Assembly (NCBI GenBank): GCA_026545765.1
Contig: CM048841.1
Coordinates: 7,475,145-7,539,144 of the forward strand
Direction of reading: 5' to 3'
DNA: 64,000 bases
Origin: Plantago major
Taxonomy: Eukaryota; Streptophyta; Magnoliopsida; Lamiales; Plantaginaceae
Shown: positions 11,451-22,108 of the stretch, in pieces
Layout: each line of letters begins with the position of its first letter
How positions within the stretch are numbered: position 1 is the first letter of the stretch
The notes under the pieces: model-generated
What the model saw: only the letters and a program-made list of their open reading frames with translations
Databases searched by the model: none
Told to the model about the DNA's origin: nothing
Made by a program: the position numbers and the translations under genes

Positions 11451-12603
11451 GTTTGTGCTCAATGTAATATGAAGTGTTGCATACACTGTTGACTTAACAC
11501 ACAGTCCAACGGTGCTTTTTGTTTGTGATGTTTGTTCTTGCTTATCTGAAATCTTCTTAGTCTCTAAGTCCTTTTATCCTCTTTCTTTTAGACGGGTGAG
11601 TTATGCATCTTGCTTGATGAGAGTACTTGGAAAGTCTTTGGGTCTTAATACTGGTTTTTAGCACGCTTTCTTTCCCCCCTTGCCGTACTGCAGTTTTCTT
11701 TGTTGTGGAAGCAAAAAATATGGAAAAAGAGCTCAATGGAGACCATTGCAAAAGAGCCCAATGAAGGCCAAATGGAAAAAGAGCCCAATGGAGGCATATT
11801 GTTTAAATTATATTTGTTGGCAATCTCTGGGTTTCTCACAATTCCTTACATTATGGGATTTTGACTCTTGAAGACTACATTGAGTCCTTTTTATTTGAAA
11901 CTTAAACAGAGCCCAACACTTGCTTCTTATTTTTAAAAATCTGCAGTTATGAGCTTCTGTCTCTCTTCTCTGTGTGTGCTTTTTATCAGTTAATAGTCCA
12001 GTGTTTGTATGCCAAGTATATTCTTCTCAAGTGAGATACTGCATTGACAGAACTTGTCTTTATTTTTTTTTTTGTTTCTTCTCCTATCTTGTTTTCTGAG
12101 TCGGTGGTTGCCTTGAGGGGGAGTGGGAAACTGCTTTATCTGTTAGGTTTGTTTAAAGTTAGAATGCATAAGTTAGAGTGACTGTTAATTCAACAGTAGC
12201 TCTGGAAACACGATTTGTCACTCGAATCATGATATCAGGAGTCTTTCAAAAATAAGAATTTCTACCACTGTTGGGTGTTTTGATTATTTTTGTCACTTAT
12301 CCAGTAAGATACATGTTTCTATAAAAACCTAATTTTTTTCTTAGTAGTGCTTGAGATATGCTACTTGAAGTTGAATAACCACAGATATGAAGAGTCCTTT
12401 GCAAGCCATGGTTGGATGGAACAATTCAGGGAATTGAACTACTTTCCTCACAACAAGGGGGAGATTTTGCAAATAAAGAAGCTGAGTCTTTTTGTTTTGG
12501 TTGACACGGTGATATGTTGATCTTCTGTTAAGGGGGAGTAGTACTATTGTTTGTGTTTTTATGTTAACTCTATCTTCTTTTTAGGTGTTGTGAAGAAAAG
12601 CAA
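11451..12603 (+). other. Post-pol region of element A with repeated polypurine tracts
   Basis: No usable ORF is present. A tandem AAAGAGCCCAATG repeat lies at 11725-11795. Polypurine tracts resembling the functional one appear near 12113-12130 (weaker), 12455-12464 and 12530-12540. Sireviruses are known for multiplied tracts in this region. Confidence 0.6.
11725..11795 (+). repeat. Short tandem repeat, AAAGAGCCCAATG unit
   Basis: Three units of roughly 25 bases carry AAAGAGCYCAATG followed by GAG or AAG and GCC-like sequence. The same repeat occurs in the matching place of element B (16610-16680), so it is an old feature of both families. Confidence 0.7.
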
Positions 12604-12614
12604 TAAGGGGGAGA
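12604..12614 (+). promoter_or_regulatory. Polypurine tract of element A
   Basis: AAGGGGGAGA directly precedes the 3' LTR start at 12616. It is the expected plus-strand primer for reverse transcription. Confidence 0.85.
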
Positions 12615-12615
12615 T

Positions 12616-13527
12616 TGAAAGTGCACTGTTTTGTACTATGTTACATCAACAGTGAATTTAACAGTCTAGGTTTTACTGTGCGGGGCATTATTGTAATATT
12701 GCATTCTTCACTAATGTTTAACCTAGTTCGATAGTTTTGGTTTCTTGTGTCAACAGGTCGAAATTTAGAAGATTTAAAAGAGTCTTGAATAGATTGGAGT
12801 ATTTAGAGAAAAGATTGAAGAAAAAGATTCTCTGGAGAAAATATCTCAACAGGACTCTTGAAGATTAGGATAAGCATGGAAAGAAGATCTGGACTTGATC
12901 GTTTACAATGTTATATATACAACATCAAGGACAGAAACAAGTAACGAGATTAGAAGCATTCTTAGCATATTATTGATATTTCTTCTAGTCTTGATACTTG
13001 ATAGTTTGCTAGTCTTTGCTGCTATTGTTGGATCAGGTGTGTGATCTCGGTCATCTAGGTCTGTCTAAATCAGTAGCAATAGAATAGGTGAAACTATTAT
13101 GGTGTTTAGTTTTGGAAATTCAAGCTTTCATATTGTGAAAGTCTTGAACCTAGTTTTTGTAAATCCTCTTTGAAATAGTGGATATTTTGCCTATGGCTCG
13201 GCAGGTATCGGCAGGTATATTTATATACCTGCTAGAAATTTTTCTGTCTTGCAATTTTAATTTTCGCTGCATTCTGATCATTCTGTTTACCTGTTCGTCA
13301 TTCACTGTTACACTAACTGTTGACTCAATATCGATATCAACAGTGTGGTTACAACAAGTTAGAGTACAACAGCTCAGAAAAATATCTATGTGTTTGTCAG
13401 TTTATTCCGCTGTGTTTGTTTTTCTGTTTGAGGGTTAGCTGTTACATTAACGGTTATGTCATTGTTGATATATTAACTGTTGTGAAAGTGTAGTACAAGT
13501 ACAAATCCAGGTCCTTATATTCTTTCA
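12616..13527 (+). repeat. 3' LTR of element A
   Basis: 912 bp, TGAAAG to CTTTCA. It keeps the palindrome GCAGGTATA-TTTA-TATACCTGC near 13211-13232 that the 5' LTR has lost. The palindrome includes the most TATA-like sequence of the LTR. Confidence 0.93.
13211..13232 (+). promoter_or_regulatory. TATA-containing palindrome in the 3' LTR of A
   Basis: Nine-base arms GCAGGTATA and TATACCTGC flank TTTA. The equivalent site in element B has GTAGGTATA and TATACCTAC, a paired change that keeps the arms complementary. Position and content suggest the core promoter. The pairing may reflect an RNA hairpin or dyad binding. Confidence 0.6.
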
Positions 13528-13532
13528 GACAA

Positions 13533-14266
13533 GAACATTGAACATTTAAAGAGCATAAGTTGTGATATTCGATATCACATATCGGTTGAGAGTAAGTTGG
13601 ATAGAGTGTACTTTCTCCGTCGAACTTCTAAAAAATAATTAAAAGTTAAAAAAAGTTGGGCAAGTATCATTACATGATAAGAATGAACTTTATAGCTTAA
13701 TGTTCGTGTCAAAAACCAAATGTACCATTTGATCTGGGACGAAGGGGGTAATTTTAATGATTTTTTAACATATTAGTAAATAGTACAAGTGAATTTAGAG
13801 TGGGACGGAGAGACTATTTAACAAAAAACAAAATTTCACATGGCATGACCCTTTTGGTTGATTTCGAACGCAAACCCGTGCAAGTTTCGGGCAAAAGTGA
13901 ACAATATCACACTAAAGAGATATATGTGGCTCAGTCATGAGGAATCGTGTTGGGTCGGGTCGCAACTGATTAGAAATCGGATCGTTACATATGGTACTAG
14001 AATGAAGTCAATCCCTACAGGGAGGAAGGTTGTTTGCTCTTGGCAAGGTTGGACAGGGGCGCAAATTTAAGGAGGGATGATTGTAACACACAGTCATTTA
14101 ACATGGTGTAAGGGATTGAGAACAACGCTACTCATATCAATAAGGTGCACCTTTTTTTGGGATATCCATTCATAATAACTAGTAGTCTTGATGAGCATTC
14201 ATAACTTACTTTTTCCTTAAACTTTCTTCCCTCAAGAGGGATGGGAAGCTCTTAGGGAACGGATAG
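13533..14266. other. Spacer between elements A and B
   Basis: Apart from the MITE at 13611-13814, nothing is recognised. A 70-codon ORF at 13858-14070 has no known domain. The sequence is the right-hand continuation of the DNA that element A entered. Confidence 0.4.
13611..13814. mobile_element. Stowaway-like MITE
   Basis: The ends CTTTCTCCGTC and GGACGGAGAGA are inverted repeats, flanked by TA on both sides (13609-13610 and 13815-13816). The size of 204 bp, the CTCCGTCC end motif and the TA duplication fit Stowaway elements mobilised by mariner transposases. Confidence 0.75.
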
Positions 14267-14271
14267 AGTAT

Positions 14272-15016
14272 TGAAAGAAATAAAGGACCTGAACTTTGTT
14301 ACTATACTGATACACACCTGTGTATAGCAATGTTGCTATCACAGTGAGTGTCACAGTGACAAGAACAATCAAATGCACAGCGGAATTAAATAAACAATAA
14401 CAGCAAACGAGATGATTCTTTCTAGTAGGTATATAAATATACCTACTGCGCCCAAGGCAAATATCCACTATAATAATGAGGATTTACAAAACTAGGTTTA
14501 GACTCTTCAATGAGAAAAGATCAAACACTAGAACTAGTCGGAATGAGTTATTCCGAAGTACCTAAATTAGACACTTCAAAGACTAGTAAAAATATGAGAA
14601 GATTACAACTATTGATTGTGAATCTCAAATCTGTAAAATCCGTTCTCTTCTTCATCACTTGATCTGGTATTTATAATGCTTTAATCTGATGTAGATACGC
14701 AGAATCAAGTCTTCATCTTTATCCTTATCTTCAAGAGTCCAAATCATTCAATCTTCTAAGAGTCCATAAGATATTGACTTCCAAGAGTCCTCAGATCTTG
14801 TCTTCTAAGACTCCATGGCTTTCTTGAATATAAGTCGCACCTTATCTGAAACCAAACAATCACAAACATGGAACTAGGCTATCGTTAGTGAAAAAGGCAA
14901 TTATTAATTAAGTCCTTCAAAGTGCAGATATTCTGGACTGAAACTGTTAGTGCCATTGTTGCTGAAACAGTCTTATCAATGTTGCTATAACAATGATTCA
15001 AACAGCTGCACTTTCA
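14272..15016 (-). repeat. 3' LTR of element B (left copy)
   Basis: 745 bp, nearly identical to 22109-22854. It contains the palindrome with GTAGGTATA arms at 14424-14445. The small set of differences includes a short cluster near 14780-14790 and one base near 14985. Confidence 0.95.
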
Positions 15017-15030
15017 TTCTCCCCCTTAAT
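15017..15030 (-). promoter_or_regulatory. Polypurine tract of element B
   Basis: On the minus strand AAGGGGGAGAA abuts the 3' LTR. Similar tracts recur inside the post-pol region near 15324-15336 and 16201-16212, again a Sirevirus-type pattern. Confidence 0.85.
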
Positions 15031-15244
15031 GCCTTTCTTCACAACACCTAGTGACATGTTAAACAGAAGGAACATAACAATAAAGAAAAATTACTTCACA
15101 TTAAAAAAGAAGACCACAATACAAAGAGAGAACCAAAATAGACAGAAAGACTTTTTTTTTTTTTAAACTAAAACACAAAACATTGTCAGACCCAGAGGAA
15201 TGTTCTTCTTCTTCACTTTCATTCAGCCTTTGTACAAACATAGC

Positions 15245-15622
15245 TCATGTTTGTCGCCGAAGAGCAGTAGCCCTAATCTCTCCCAGAGATTCTTCACTCC
15301 CAGTTGTGTGTGAACTGAGAGTATCTCCCCCTAAATTAGGGTTTTCAGCAGCAGCTGGACCATCTGTGTCCATGGCAACAGCTTCATTGTCGTCATCTCC
15401 TTGGTGAGAAATGGGAAGGTCATCACTTATTCTCACATCACCATGCAATGTGCGCTTCTTGCGTTGATACTTCAGCCCAACCTGGGATCCCCTGCTATTG
15501 ACCTCGAGTTGAGGTGTTTTGTTCATTGTAGTATCAATGGGGTTAGGTGAGGTGCCAAGTGATGGGGAAGAGGAATTAGAGAGTTGACATAGTGTTTCGG
15601 CAGCTTGGGTAAAAGAATCCAT
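15245..15622 (-). CDS. Unknown post-pol ORF of element B
   Basis: A 126-codon ORF from the ATG at 15622 (MDSFTQAAETL) is Ser/Thr-rich, then has a basic patch (QRKKRTLHG) and an acidic region (HQGDDDNEA). The same frame continues beyond the TGA at 15245 with another acidic stretch (NESEEEEHSS) to about 15180, so the ancestor may have been longer. It lies between RNase H and the 3' LTR, where some Sireviruses carry an env-like gene. No signal peptide or membrane helix is clear in this part, and I do not recognise the product. The longer upstream extension to 15763 is hydrophobic but starts without support. Confidence 0.4.
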   Translation of the reverse strand: MDSFTQAAETLCQLSNSSSPSLGTSPNPIDTTMNKTPQLEVNSRGSQVGLKYQRKKRTLHGDVRISDDLPISHQGDDDNEAVAMDTDGPAAAENPNLGGDTLSSHTTGSEESLGEIRATALRRQT

Positions 15623-15629
15623 GGTAGAC

Positions 15630-16910
15630 GGAAATAGTGAGTGAATATGACACAGAAACGGGATAAAAACGAGAGGGAATAGAAGGGAGAAATAAACTTC
15701 GAGAAATAAGAATATAAAAAGAGATGCACTGGCGTTAAAGAGAGGAAGATGAAGAGTCCACAATTAAAATAACATCATAGTTACTGTGGGAAGATGAAGA
15801 GTCCACACTTGATGTAACATGAGATACAATGTTTTTGTAACTGTTAGACAAAGGACTTTAGGTGTTTGGATTAAGAGTAACTGGAAACGGGAAGTTTGAA
15901 TCTGGACAAAAACTGCTTCAAGTATCCAAAGTTAAAAGAATCCTAAAGCAACAAGATCTGAACAAAAACACTTAGGTGTCACCTGATAAGTCAAGGATTA
16001 TAGCACTTGGAGAGAAACAAGTATCCAAAAGTTCTGAAAGACATAAACTCTCAAAAATACCAAGTCATAGATAGTTAAACTTAAGAAAACTCCTGGTATC
16101 ATTTTAGAGGTCGAGTAGAAAAGATTCCCAAGACTCACTGTTGGACCAACAGTTACTCCAACACCCTTTCCCACAGGAAGAACCAACACGGACCAAATAA
16201 ATATCCCCCTTAAGGCAAACTCCTAAAAACTTCTTAAAACATGCAGTATCTATCATGACAAAAAATACTATCAGCACAACACCCCAAAACAACATCAAGA
16301 AAGATATGTAGCCAAGCTCCCATCTGTACTCCTCGTTGTAAATTAAAATTAAAACAAAGAAACTGGTTGAGGCCTCTATTCGTAGCTATTCAGGGGTGAC
16401 TAAAAGTCGGCGAACCATGTCAAATAATTGGAACGCGCATGAATCCCGTCCAAAGCCTAAGCTTATGCGGAGTGAAGGCAGACACGCGACTTTTAGCATA
16501 TGGTAGAATAGCTTAAATGAATCGAAAGTCAAAATGATTCAATGTAGTCTTAGAGAATCGAGGATCGATTTCAACAGATGCAACTCATAGCAATACTCAA
16601 CAAAACATTGGCCCCCATTGGGCTCTTCTTGGTTGGCCATCATTGGGCTCTTTTGTGGCCACCATTGGACTCTTTTTAGTTGCTTTCACAATATGACAAG
16701 ATTTAGAGGAGTTCATAAGGAAGACAAAGAAAAACAAGGTTCTCAAGACATTGGAAGAGAAGGGGCTGACAGTATACCAGGTCATAACAGATGCATGTAC
16801 TTAGACACACACAACACACAAGAAAAAGACAAGATGCAGGCAAGACACACATCACAAGCAAATGCAACACTGTTGATCTGTGATGTTGAGATAACAGTGG
16901 CAGTAACAGT
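15630..16910 (-). other. Non-coding post-pol region of element B
   Basis: No ORF here is convincing. The stretch holds the AAAGAGCCCAATG-type tandem repeat (16610-16680) and a polypurine-like tract near 16201. Small ORFs are in unrelated frames and lack domains. Confidence 0.5.
16610..16680 (-). repeat. Short tandem repeat matching that in element A
   Basis: Three units on the minus strand carry AAGAGYCCAATG followed by a GTGGCC or ATGGCC form. The match to 11725-11795 in element A is in both sequence and place. Confidence 0.7.
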
Positions 16911-16914
16911 GTAC

Positions 16915-19900
16915 CTAATGAATGCACAGGCCAAGATCCCTTCGTAGACTGAAGAATCTCTCGGAATCCAAGGGTTTGGTAAATATGTCTGCAAGTTGAT
17001 TGTTGGTGTCTATATGCTGGATGTCAACAACTTGTAGATTAACCAAGTCCCTAAGGAAGTGATGCCTAATGTCTATATGCTTAGTGCGTGAGTGTTGAAC
17101 CGGGTTCTTAGATATGTTGATGGCACTAAGGTTATCACAAAACATAAGTAAAGTGTCACTCGTAAGACCATAACCATGCAACATATTTTTTAACCAGATT
17201 AACTGAGTGACACAACTACCCGCAGTAACATACTCAGACTCAGCAGTGGACAAGGAAACACAATTCTGTTTCTTGCTATACCATGATACCAGATTTTTCC
17301 CTAAGTAAAAACATCCACCACTAGTGGATTTACGATCATCTACATCTCCTGCCTAGTCAGAATCACTAAACCCAATGAGATTAGTGTTAGTGTCCTTTGT
17401 GTACCATAAGCCTAAACTAGCAGTTCCAGAGATGTATTTAAGGATGCGTTTAACTGTAGATAGGTGAGTAGGTTGCGGATTGGATTGATACCTGGCACAC
17501 ACACATACAGAGAACATTACATCAGGTCGACTGGCAGATAGGTACAGAAGACTGCCAATCATGGATCTGTAGAGTGTTGGATCCACTGTTGCATCCACTG
17601 TGACTGCAACATCACATTTGCTGAGTTTTAATGTGGATGACATAGGTGAAGAACTTGTCTTGGAACCATCCAGACCAAATCTCTTGACTAAATTACGTAT
17701 GCATTTCTCTGGGGACAGAATGCACTGGACTTGCTTTGCTTGATTTGCAATCCAAGGAAGAAATTAAGCTCTCCAATCATACTCATTTGGAATGTACCTG
17801 TCATTGCTGAGACAAACTTGTCTACCAGGGCATTGTTAGTAGAACCAAACACAATATCATCGACATATATTTGTGCTACACATATATCTTTTCCTTGGCG
17901 AAGAATAAACAAAGTCCTATCAGCTTCACCACGAGTAAAACCTAGAGATAGAAGAAACTCAGTCAACCTATCATACCAAGCTCTAGGAGCTTGTTTCAAA
18001 CCATAAAGTGCCTTCTTGAGTTTGAAAACATGGTTTGGATAGTGCGGATCCTCAAATCCCTTTGGTTGCTCAACAAAAACTTCTTTGTCAATAAAACCAT
18101 TTAAGAAAGCGCCTTTTACATCCATTTGTTGAAGAGTAATATTTAGAGAACATGCAATAGCTAATAAAAGTCTAATTGATTCTAGACGGGCTACTGGTGC
18201 AAATGTTTCATCGAAATCAACTCCTTCAACCTGAGTATAGCCTTGAGCAACTAATCTAGCCTTATTGCGGGTTACTATACCTTCTTCATTGCTTTTGTTC
18301 TTAAAGATCCATTTTGTGCCAATTACATTAACACTAGTGGGTCTAGGAACTAAAGTCCAAACATCATCGGTACGGAACTGTAAAAGTTCATCCTGCATAG
18401 CCTCAACCCAAAAATTGTCTTGCAAGGCTTCTTTCACATTCTTAGGTTCAATTAAGGAAACAAAACAAGAAGAAGCAACCTGTATACCTTCTTTTTCAGT
18501 ACAAAGACTAGATCGAACCATGTCTTTGTAGTTTACCCTGGCTTTCCTTCGTAATTGGATACCATCATTGACTTCACCAATCACTTGTGAAGTAGGATGT
18601 AGCTTACGAATCCTAGATGGTGGGTCCCTCCTGATTGTATCCAGGTTTGTAACTTGGGTATCTGTATCTGGATCATTCATATTTGTATGAGACACTTCAC
18701 TCTCATCTGAGGAACTGGAATCACTCAGTGTTCTATCAACTATTTCTGTAACAGTGGGAGCAACAGTTTTTGCAACATCATCCTCCTGTGACAGACTTTC
18801 TTCAGTGTTCAGCATCTCAACACCTGTAGGAACCTGTGACTGAGCAAACGACAAAGAATCATCAAATTTCACATTGACTGACTCTTGAATAGTCTTTGTT
18901 CGAGGATTGTAAACCCGGAACGCATGACTATTTAAAGAGTAGCCAACAAATATTCCCCGTTCGCTCTTAGCATCGAACTTTCCCAAGTTCTCCCTGTCAT
19001 TTAAAATATAGCAAACGCAACCAAATACATGAAAGTAGTGAAGATTGGGTTTTTTGCCTTTTAACAGTTCATAGGGAGTAGTCGTAGTTCCAGGTCTTAG
19101 ATACACACGATTTATGATGTGACAAGCAGTGTTAACCGCTTCAGCCCACAAACGTTTTGACAAGTGCATAAAACTCAACATAACTCGACTCATTTCTTGC
19201 AAACTTCTATTCTTTCGTTCTGCAACTCCATTTTGTTGAGGAGTTTTTGGTGCAGAAAACTCATGGGAGATTCCCTTTTTATCACAGAATAGAGAAAAGG
19301 ATTGGTTTTCGAATTCCCTTCCATGATCGAATCAATCCGTCTAATGTATATGTAGAGATTTTTAAAAAGGACATAATGTTTCTTAAAAACATCAAAAGTC
19401 TTAGATTTTTCTTTTAGAAACGACACCCAGGTAAATCTAGAGAAGTCATCTACAATTACAAAGATGTAATATTTTCCCCCCAGACTAGCCACCTCAATAG
19501 GACCCATAAGATCCATGTGAAGTAGTTCAAAACACTGAGAAGTGGCAGTTTTTTGACCTTCAGTAGATAAGACTGGATGAGAAGCTCTTACTTGTTTTCC
19601 TTTTAAACAATCTCCACACACAAGTTTGTCTGAACTAGTAAGCTTAGGTATACCATTTACAGCTCCCAGTTTGATTATCTTCTCAAGGTTCCTATAGTTC
19701 ACATGCCCCAGCCTTTTATGCCAGATCACAGATTCACTTAGTTGCACATTGTTACATTTATGATTTGCAGTCATAACATAACAGTTATCAGGAGACCTTT
19801 CACCATTCATGACACACTCATACTTATCATTAAAGACTAAGCAGGAAGTTTTATCAAAATACACCTTGAGGTCATTATCACATATATGACTCACACTGAG

Positions 19901-22048
19901 TAGATTTGCAGTCAATCCATCGATCAACAATACATTTTCAAGAGAGGGACAACCATCAAGATTTAAGATTCCTTTACCAAGGACCTTTCCTTGGGATCCT
20001 CCTCCATATGTGACCATACCTGTATCTTGAGCAACAAAGTTTTTCAAGTGTTTCTTGGCACCTGTCATGTGTCTAGAACAGCCGCTATCGAAATACCACA
20101 GGGTTTTTTGCTTAGCACTCAAGGCAGACAACACAACATTACATCTCAGATTGGTTTTTGGTATCCAAACTTGCTTACTCTTACTCTTGTGAATAATCTG
20201 TCTAGACGGTGTTGGTTTCACTGTTGGAGCAACAGTGGAAGCAACATCGGCTATCTTGTCTGTATCAGTTGCTTTATCTTTTAAATATAGAAAACAAAAG
20301 CGTTTCTTATGTCCTGGTTTGAAGCAATACTGACACACAAAAATTTTCTTGATTTTCTTTTCCTTGTTACTTTCTTTCACAAACTTCGGAGCATCTTTCA
20401 AAAATTCAAAAGATTTAGGTTTGTGTTTAGCTTTTTCAGACTCAAGAGTAGTTGTAAGTGAGTTTGAATAACCAAGACCAGTTGTACCTTCATTACCTTG
20501 TTCCAGTACATTACAGAGATTAGAGGTACCTGAGTTCCATTTTGCAAATATTGCTTCGGTGGCATCCACTTTGTTGGTCAAGGCATGTATCTCAGCATCC
20601 TTCTTTGTCAACATTACTTCTAGACGAACAACAGTGTCCTTCAGATTTTGATTTTCCTTCTCCATAGGCCTAAGAACTTTCTTCATGTTTCTGAGTTTAT
20701 GCAGTATTTCTTCGTACATCTTGTGAAGTTCTTCAATCAATTGCTCTTGATTTACATCTTGATCTGAGATTAAACCTGTATCTGAGACTAAAGATCCATG
20801 TAAACATCGAAAGTTAGTGTCAGAACAAACAATATTACTGCACACATCTGAAGTGCTCTTGTCTGTACTCTCAAAATCATCACTCTCATAATCATCATAT
20901 CCTAAGTATACGACAGAGTCATTGAATCATGTTATCACCGCATAGTAATGATGTTTGTGATCTGTGATACATTGTTCCTTATCAGTCACAATAGTGTTTA
21001 AAGACAACACTTGATGATTAGAGCTACCAGAATTTTCAGAATCATCAATCTCATGATCTGAGATTTCATCATCACTTAAGCTTGCCCAAAAAGTTTTTCC
21101 TTTCTTCCTGAGAGTATTTGCACACTCATTTTGATAGTGACCCCAACCCTTGCACTCATAGCACTGAACTTTTTCCAAGATCTTTGGATCAAGATTTGAT
21201 AGATCAGAGGGTTTTTTTGAGTTTTTCCTATCAGAGGAAGAAGAAGAATTAGATCCTTTCAAAAATTTTCCCTTATTAAACCTTTTGACCAAATTGTTGT
21301 AGTCCCTTTGAAACACAGCTAAAGATAAGCCTTCCTCATCACTAGACTCCGCAGAATCTTTGGAGTTAGTGTACAGAGATATGGCTTTAACTTTGTTTTG
21401 CTTTTGATTATCAAGACTCATCTCATAATTTCTCAAGTTATTCATGAGGGAAGAAAACTCCATGGTTGCCAGATGTTGAGGATCATCTAACACACATCTT
21501 TTAGTTTCAAAACGAGAAGAAAGAGATCTTACAGCTTTGTAAACAAGCTGTTTGTTTGATATGGGCTCGCCTAGCATTTGGCATTCATTGGAGATATCCA
21601 AAATCTTCTCAAAATAAGAAGTAATGGTTTCATCCTCAGCCATTCTCATTAATTCAAACTTGCTTAAAAGCATTCTAACTTTACTCTCTCGAACACTTGC
21701 ATCACCTTCACAATGAGCTTGTAAGATGTCCCAAGCGCCTTTAGCTATCACACAATTCTGAATGAGTCTGAACATGTGAGCATCAACATTGCAAAATATT
21801 GCATTGAGAGCTTTTTCATTATAGGCAGACTCCTTCCATTCATCATCAGTCCATTGGCTTTCAGGTTTGTTTACAACATCCCCATCAGCATCAGGTCTGT
21901 TTCGAGGAGGTTTATACCCTTCTAGAACAGATTTCCAAGCACGAGTATCAATTGATTTGATATGCGTTCTTATTCGGATACTCCAATAGTGATAATTTGG
22001 GCCATCCAAACCAGGTAACCTGTTTGCATTTGGATTGATTGAATCCAT
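16915..22048 (-). pseudogene. gag-pol of element B with four breaks
   Basis: gag starts at the ATG at 22048 (MDSINPNANRLPG) and has a UBN2-type gag domain and zinc knuckle CYECKGWGHYQNEC near 21150. An in-frame TGA at 20927 separates it from the following frame, which has a coiled coil (about 20720-20540), a second knuckle CQYCFKPGHKKRFC near 20310, the protease motif DSGCSRHMTG, the integrase zinc region and the core. A frameshift near 19335 lies in the integrase core. The next frame, 19202-17688, holds the integrase end, spacer and reverse transcriptase with YVDD at 17856-17867. A second frameshift near 17730 and a TAG near 17355 at a Trp position precede the RNase H part (STAESEYVTAG), which ends at 16915. 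The order protease-integrase-RT-RNase H is copia. The polyprotein is not functional as it stands. Confidence 0.92.
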
Positions 22049-22091
22049 GTCAAAAAGTACCAAAGTCCAACACACCTATGGATTAGGTGCC

Positions 22092-22107
22092 TGGCTCTTG
22101 ATGCCAA
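22092..22107 (-). promoter_or_regulatory. Primer-binding site of element B
   Basis: On the minus strand TGGCATCAAGAGCC follows the 5' LTR by two bases, identical to the site in element A. Confidence 0.75.
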
Positions 22108-22108
22108 T

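Larger units (their letters stand above)
1610..13527 (+). mobile_element. Copia element A, Sirevirus-like, interrupted by a CACTA element
   Basis: Both LTRs begin TGAAAG and end CTTTCA. The element is flanked by a perfect 5-bp target duplication, GACAA (1605-1609 and 13528-13532). A primer-binding site like that of initiator tRNA-Met follows the 5' LTR, and a polypurine tract precedes the 3' LTR. Several extra polypurine tracts upstream of the 3' LTR are a known Sirevirus trait. The internal coding region is reduced to fragments of gag, spacer and RNase H in an unusual order. The CACTA insertion at 4099-11450 accounts for 7.35 kb of the length. The LTRs differ by a few percent plus an indel, so the insertion is not recent. 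Confidence 0.93.

Noticed and set aside
13858..14070. 70-codon ORF between elements A and B
   Set aside because: No recognised motif and no supporting signals.
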